A DNA stretch of 16,189 nucleotides, taken from Euryarchaeota archaeon UBA10. Lineage in GTDB: Archaea; Thermoplasmatota; Poseidoniia; Poseidoniales; Poseidoniaceae. Within the stretch, counting starts at the first letter, position 1. Each line of letters begins with the position of its first letter. The position numbers were made by a program, and so were the translations under genes. Of this stretch, positions 14,511-16,189 are shown piece after piece. The DNA lies in contig DAGO01000012.1 of assembly GCA_002498185.1 (NCBI GenBank), forward strand, positions 3,706 through 19,894. Direction: 5' to 3'. The notes beneath the pieces were generated by a model. That model had not been told where the DNA came from. It was given only the letters and a program-made list of their open reading frames with translations, and ran no database searches.

Positions 14511-14517
14511 AAATAAT
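14511..14517 (-). promoter_or_regulatory. TATA box of pruA
   Basis: ATTATTT on the minus strand is centred near 14514, about 28 bases before the ATG at 14485, so the predicted transcript is leaderless or nearly so. It lies between the msrA stop and the pruA start, so pruA can be transcribed independently of msrA. Confidence 0.5.
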
Positions 14518-14522
14518 GCCCA

Positions 14523-15041
14523 TCAATACAAATGAGACATTTTGTGCCTTACTTTGGCTAATTTCGGGGCTACAACCATTTGACAGTAACCGTTTCCTGG
14601 GTTCAACTCAAAGTAATTATGATGATATTCCTCGGCCTCATGGTAATTTGACAATTCAGTGACCTCGGTAACAATCTCATCATCAAAATATTGTTGAAAA
14701 TCCTCTTTGATTCTTTGGGCGAGAATTTTCTGGTCCTCATCAAGGTAGTAAATCACTGAACGGTACTGTGTTCCAATATCGTTTCCTTGACGATTTAGTT
14801 GAGTAGGGTCGTGCACTGTGAAGAAAACTTCCAATATGGTTTCGTATGAGATTATTGATTCATCAAAGATAATCTCAACCACCTCTGCATGGCCAGTAGA
14901 ACCACTGCATACTGATTTGTAGTTTGGATTTGGATCATGCCCACCTGCATAACCGGGTAATGCAGATTCTATTCCTCGCATGTTCTTGTATGCACCTTCG
15001 ACGCACCAGAAGCATCCCCCGCCTAATACTGCTCTTGCCAT
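14523..15041 (-). CDS. msrA: Peptide methionine sulfoxide reductase A
   Basis: The 172-residue protein reduces methionine-S-sulfoxide in proteins, repairing oxidative damage in the cytoplasm. The catalytic motif GGGCFWC (7-13) holds the nucleophile Cys10. Further family blocks are GYAGG, GSTGHAEVVEI, FFTVHDPTQLNRQGNDIGTQYRS and a C-terminal NPGNGYCQMVVAPKL, whose Cys may serve as a resolving residue. Length and order are normal for MsrA, with no fused MsrB. The ATG at 15041 is preceded by CAGGGATAG and by a TATA box about 25 bases upstream. The gene is divergent from the secreted esterase, and pruA follows on the same strand with its own promoter. Confidence 0.95.
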   Translation of the reverse strand: MARAVLGGGCFWCVEGAYKNMRGIESALPGYAGGHDPNPNYKSVCSGSTGHAEVVEIIFDESIISYETILEVFFTVHDPTQLNRQGNDIGTQYRSVIYYLDEDQKILAQRIKEDFQQYFDDEIVTEVTELSNYHEAEEYHHNYFELNPGNGYCQMVVAPKLAKVRHKMSHLY

Positions 15042-15062
15042 ATCTATCCCTGATTATTATCG

Positions 15063-15069
15063 TATATTG
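15063..15069 (-). promoter_or_regulatory. TATA box of msrA
   Basis: CAATATA on the minus strand is centred about 25 bases before the ATG at 15041, giving a leaderless or very short-leader transcript. Confidence 0.5.
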
Positions 15070-15098
15070 AGTTCTGTAATTTGCAATATGGGCGTGGG

Positions 15099-15106
15099 AA
15101 TAATTA
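15099..15106 (+). promoter_or_regulatory. TATA box of the GDSL esterase gene
   Basis: AATAATTA is centred about 26 bases before the ATG at 15129, predicting a leaderless transcript. It shares the 87-base divergent region with the msrA promoter. Confidence 0.45.
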
Positions 15107-15128
15107 GTTGGGACATAATCGAATAAAC

Positions 15129-16189
15129 ATGCGAGTCCAGATACTGGTTATGATTCTGTTACTCGGCAGTATGCCGATGCAGGTCGATGCCACTTCAGGG
15201 CGAGCACTGACAGCTGAAATTGTCATCAGCGAATATGTTTGGACTTCTTCAGATGAAATCATTGTTGAAGTATATGTTTCAGGAGCACCATTCAATCGGA
15301 ATCTTACATTGGATTGGGAATTGAGCGATGAAAATGGTGTGATACTAAACGATTCAATCGTGTTCCAAATGGGTGCTTCAACCCATATCGTCCAAATCCC
15401 TCTGAGCCGATTTTATTCTGGAGGCGCCTATCATGACATCTCGGTCGAGGTGAGTTTGGATTCAACCGTTGTAAATGATAACCAACCATTCACAGTTTTG
15501 AGAGATTCATTTTTACAACCAGCATCCAACTTGATTGTATTTGGTGATTCATTGTCAGATATGGGCAATGGAAATAACAGTGCTATTGTGTCAGTTGTCT
15601 TTTCATCACCCCCTTACTGGAAAGGTAGATTCTCTAACGGCCCGGTGTGGATCGAGCATATTTCAGATTCTTACGGGCTAACAACCACTTTCGGTGATGG
15701 AACTGCACAAGGTGATAATCGGGCATTTGGCGGTTCTCAAACCGGTCAGGGTTATGCTTACCTTACACTACCAAATGTTGGAACACAAATCAATAATTAT
15801 CTTGCAAACGTGCAGTCTAGTTTCTCTAACTCAGATGTAATTTTCTTGTGGGCAGGGGGAAATGATTTCCTCTACGGTACAGGAAATCCAGATGTTATCA
15901 GCCAGAACATGGCTTCACATATTCGGGCTCTAGAATTGGCGGGTGCTTCTAGATTCGTAGTGGCGAACTTGCCACCATTGGAGTTAACGCCTGAAGGGGC
16001 ATCACGTACAGCCCAGCAACAAGCAACAATGGCTTCAAATGTAGTTTCGTACAACTCTAAATTGGCTCAAGAAGTTACCAACCTTACCAACACATTGAGC
16101 ATAGATATTACCCTAATAGATGCCTGGTCAATATTCAATGAGATTGTCAATAACGCAGACCATGTTGGAATAACCAACACCCAAGACCA
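15129..16189 (+). CDS. Secreted GDSL/SGNH-family esterase or lipase, 3' end missing
   Basis: The frame is open from the ATG at 15129 to the window edge (353 complete codons). A signal peptide (MRVQILVMILLLGSMPMQVDA) is followed by a beta-rich domain, about residues 23-135, and then the hydrolase. Block I is FGDSLSDMGN with the nucleophile Ser141. Block II is NRAFGGSQTG with the oxyanion Gly near 201-202. Block III is WAGGNDF with Asn245. The final Asp-x-x-His block lies past the edge. The order and spacing fit the plant- and thermolabile-hemolysin-like GDSL esterases. It probably acts outside the cell on ester lipids or acylated sugars; the substrate is unknown. The N-terminal domain may bind a surface or carbohydrate. 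Confidence 0.88.
   Translation, partial: MRVQILVMILLLGSMPMQVDATSGRALTAEIVISEYVWTSSDEIIVEVYVSGAPFNRNLTLDWELSDENGVILNDSIVFQMGASTHIVQIPLSRFYSGGAYHDISVEVSLDSTVVNDNQPFTVLRDSFLQPASNLIVFGDSLSDMGNGNNSAIVSVVFSSPPYWKGRFSNGPVWIEHISDSYGLTTTFGDGTAQGDNRAFGGSQTGQGYAYLTLPNVGTQINNYLANVQSSFSNSDVIFLWAGGNDFLYGTGNPDVISQNMASHIRALELAGASRFVVANLPPLELTPEGASRTAQQQATMASNVVSYNSKLAQEVTNLTNTLSIDITLIDAWSIFNEIVNNADHVGITNTQD

Overview
The window looks like a piece of an archaeal chromosome, most likely a marine planktonic euryarchaeon of the Marine Group II/III (Poseidoniales-like) type. The archaeal signs are an archaeal-type short triosephosphate isomerase, TATA boxes centred 25-27 bases upstream of many start codons (predicted leaderless transcripts), small Cys/His zinc-binding proteins, and DUF92 and PrsW-type membrane proteins. 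The lineage is inferred from gene style, not from a marker gene. No rRNA, tRNA, CRISPR array, insertion sequence or phage gene was seen. Coding density is very high, and no gene-free stretch exceeds about 200 bases.

Layout. (1) 1-3042 is core metabolism: sucC with the first codons of sucD on the minus strand (TCA cycle), then a divergent plus-strand pair, a sugar-phosphate nucleotidyltransferase and tpiA. (2) 3086-6592 is an accessory-looking island. Two tandem plus-strand paralogues carry a C-x4-C-x10-C-x2-H zinc motif and membrane segments. They are followed on the minus strand by a Cas4/RecB-like Fe-S protein whose nuclease active site looks degenerate, an unrecognised 154-residue protein, and a third zinc-motif membrane protein. 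(3) 6689-10906 is a minus-strand four-gene operon: DUF92 membrane protein, a large exported or membrane protein with a Cys-less thioredoxin-like domain, a DUF2071/YqjF protein and a DCC-type (DUF393) thiol-disulfide oxidoreductase. The last two junctions overlap. (4) 10995-12371 is a PrsW-like membrane protease, divergent from a small two-helix membrane protein (12564-12872). (5) 12854-15041 carries, on the minus strand, a 1-pyrroline-5-carboxylate dehydrogenase of the ALDH4A1-like type and msrA. (6) From 15129 to the window edge, a secreted GDSL/SGNH esterase runs on the plus strand and is cut off.

How the genes relate. The core genes cover central carbon flow (succinyl-CoA ligase, triose-phosphate isomerisation), nucleotide-sugar supply, proline/glutamate oxidation and methionine-sulfoxide repair. 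The DUF92 operon plausibly serves the cell envelope, through lipid or isoprenoid metabolism and redox chemistry at the membrane. The 3.1-6.6 kb island is the least explained part: three genes of one zinc-motif membrane family bracket a Fe-S nuclease-fold protein and an orphan. It is the best candidate here for an undescribed system, but its function is not shown by the sequence.

Promoter style falls into two classes. First or solitary genes tend to have a TATA box about 26 bases before the ATG and no leader. Genes inside operons tend to have Shine-Dalgarno sites (sucD, the 776-residue protein, the DCC protein).
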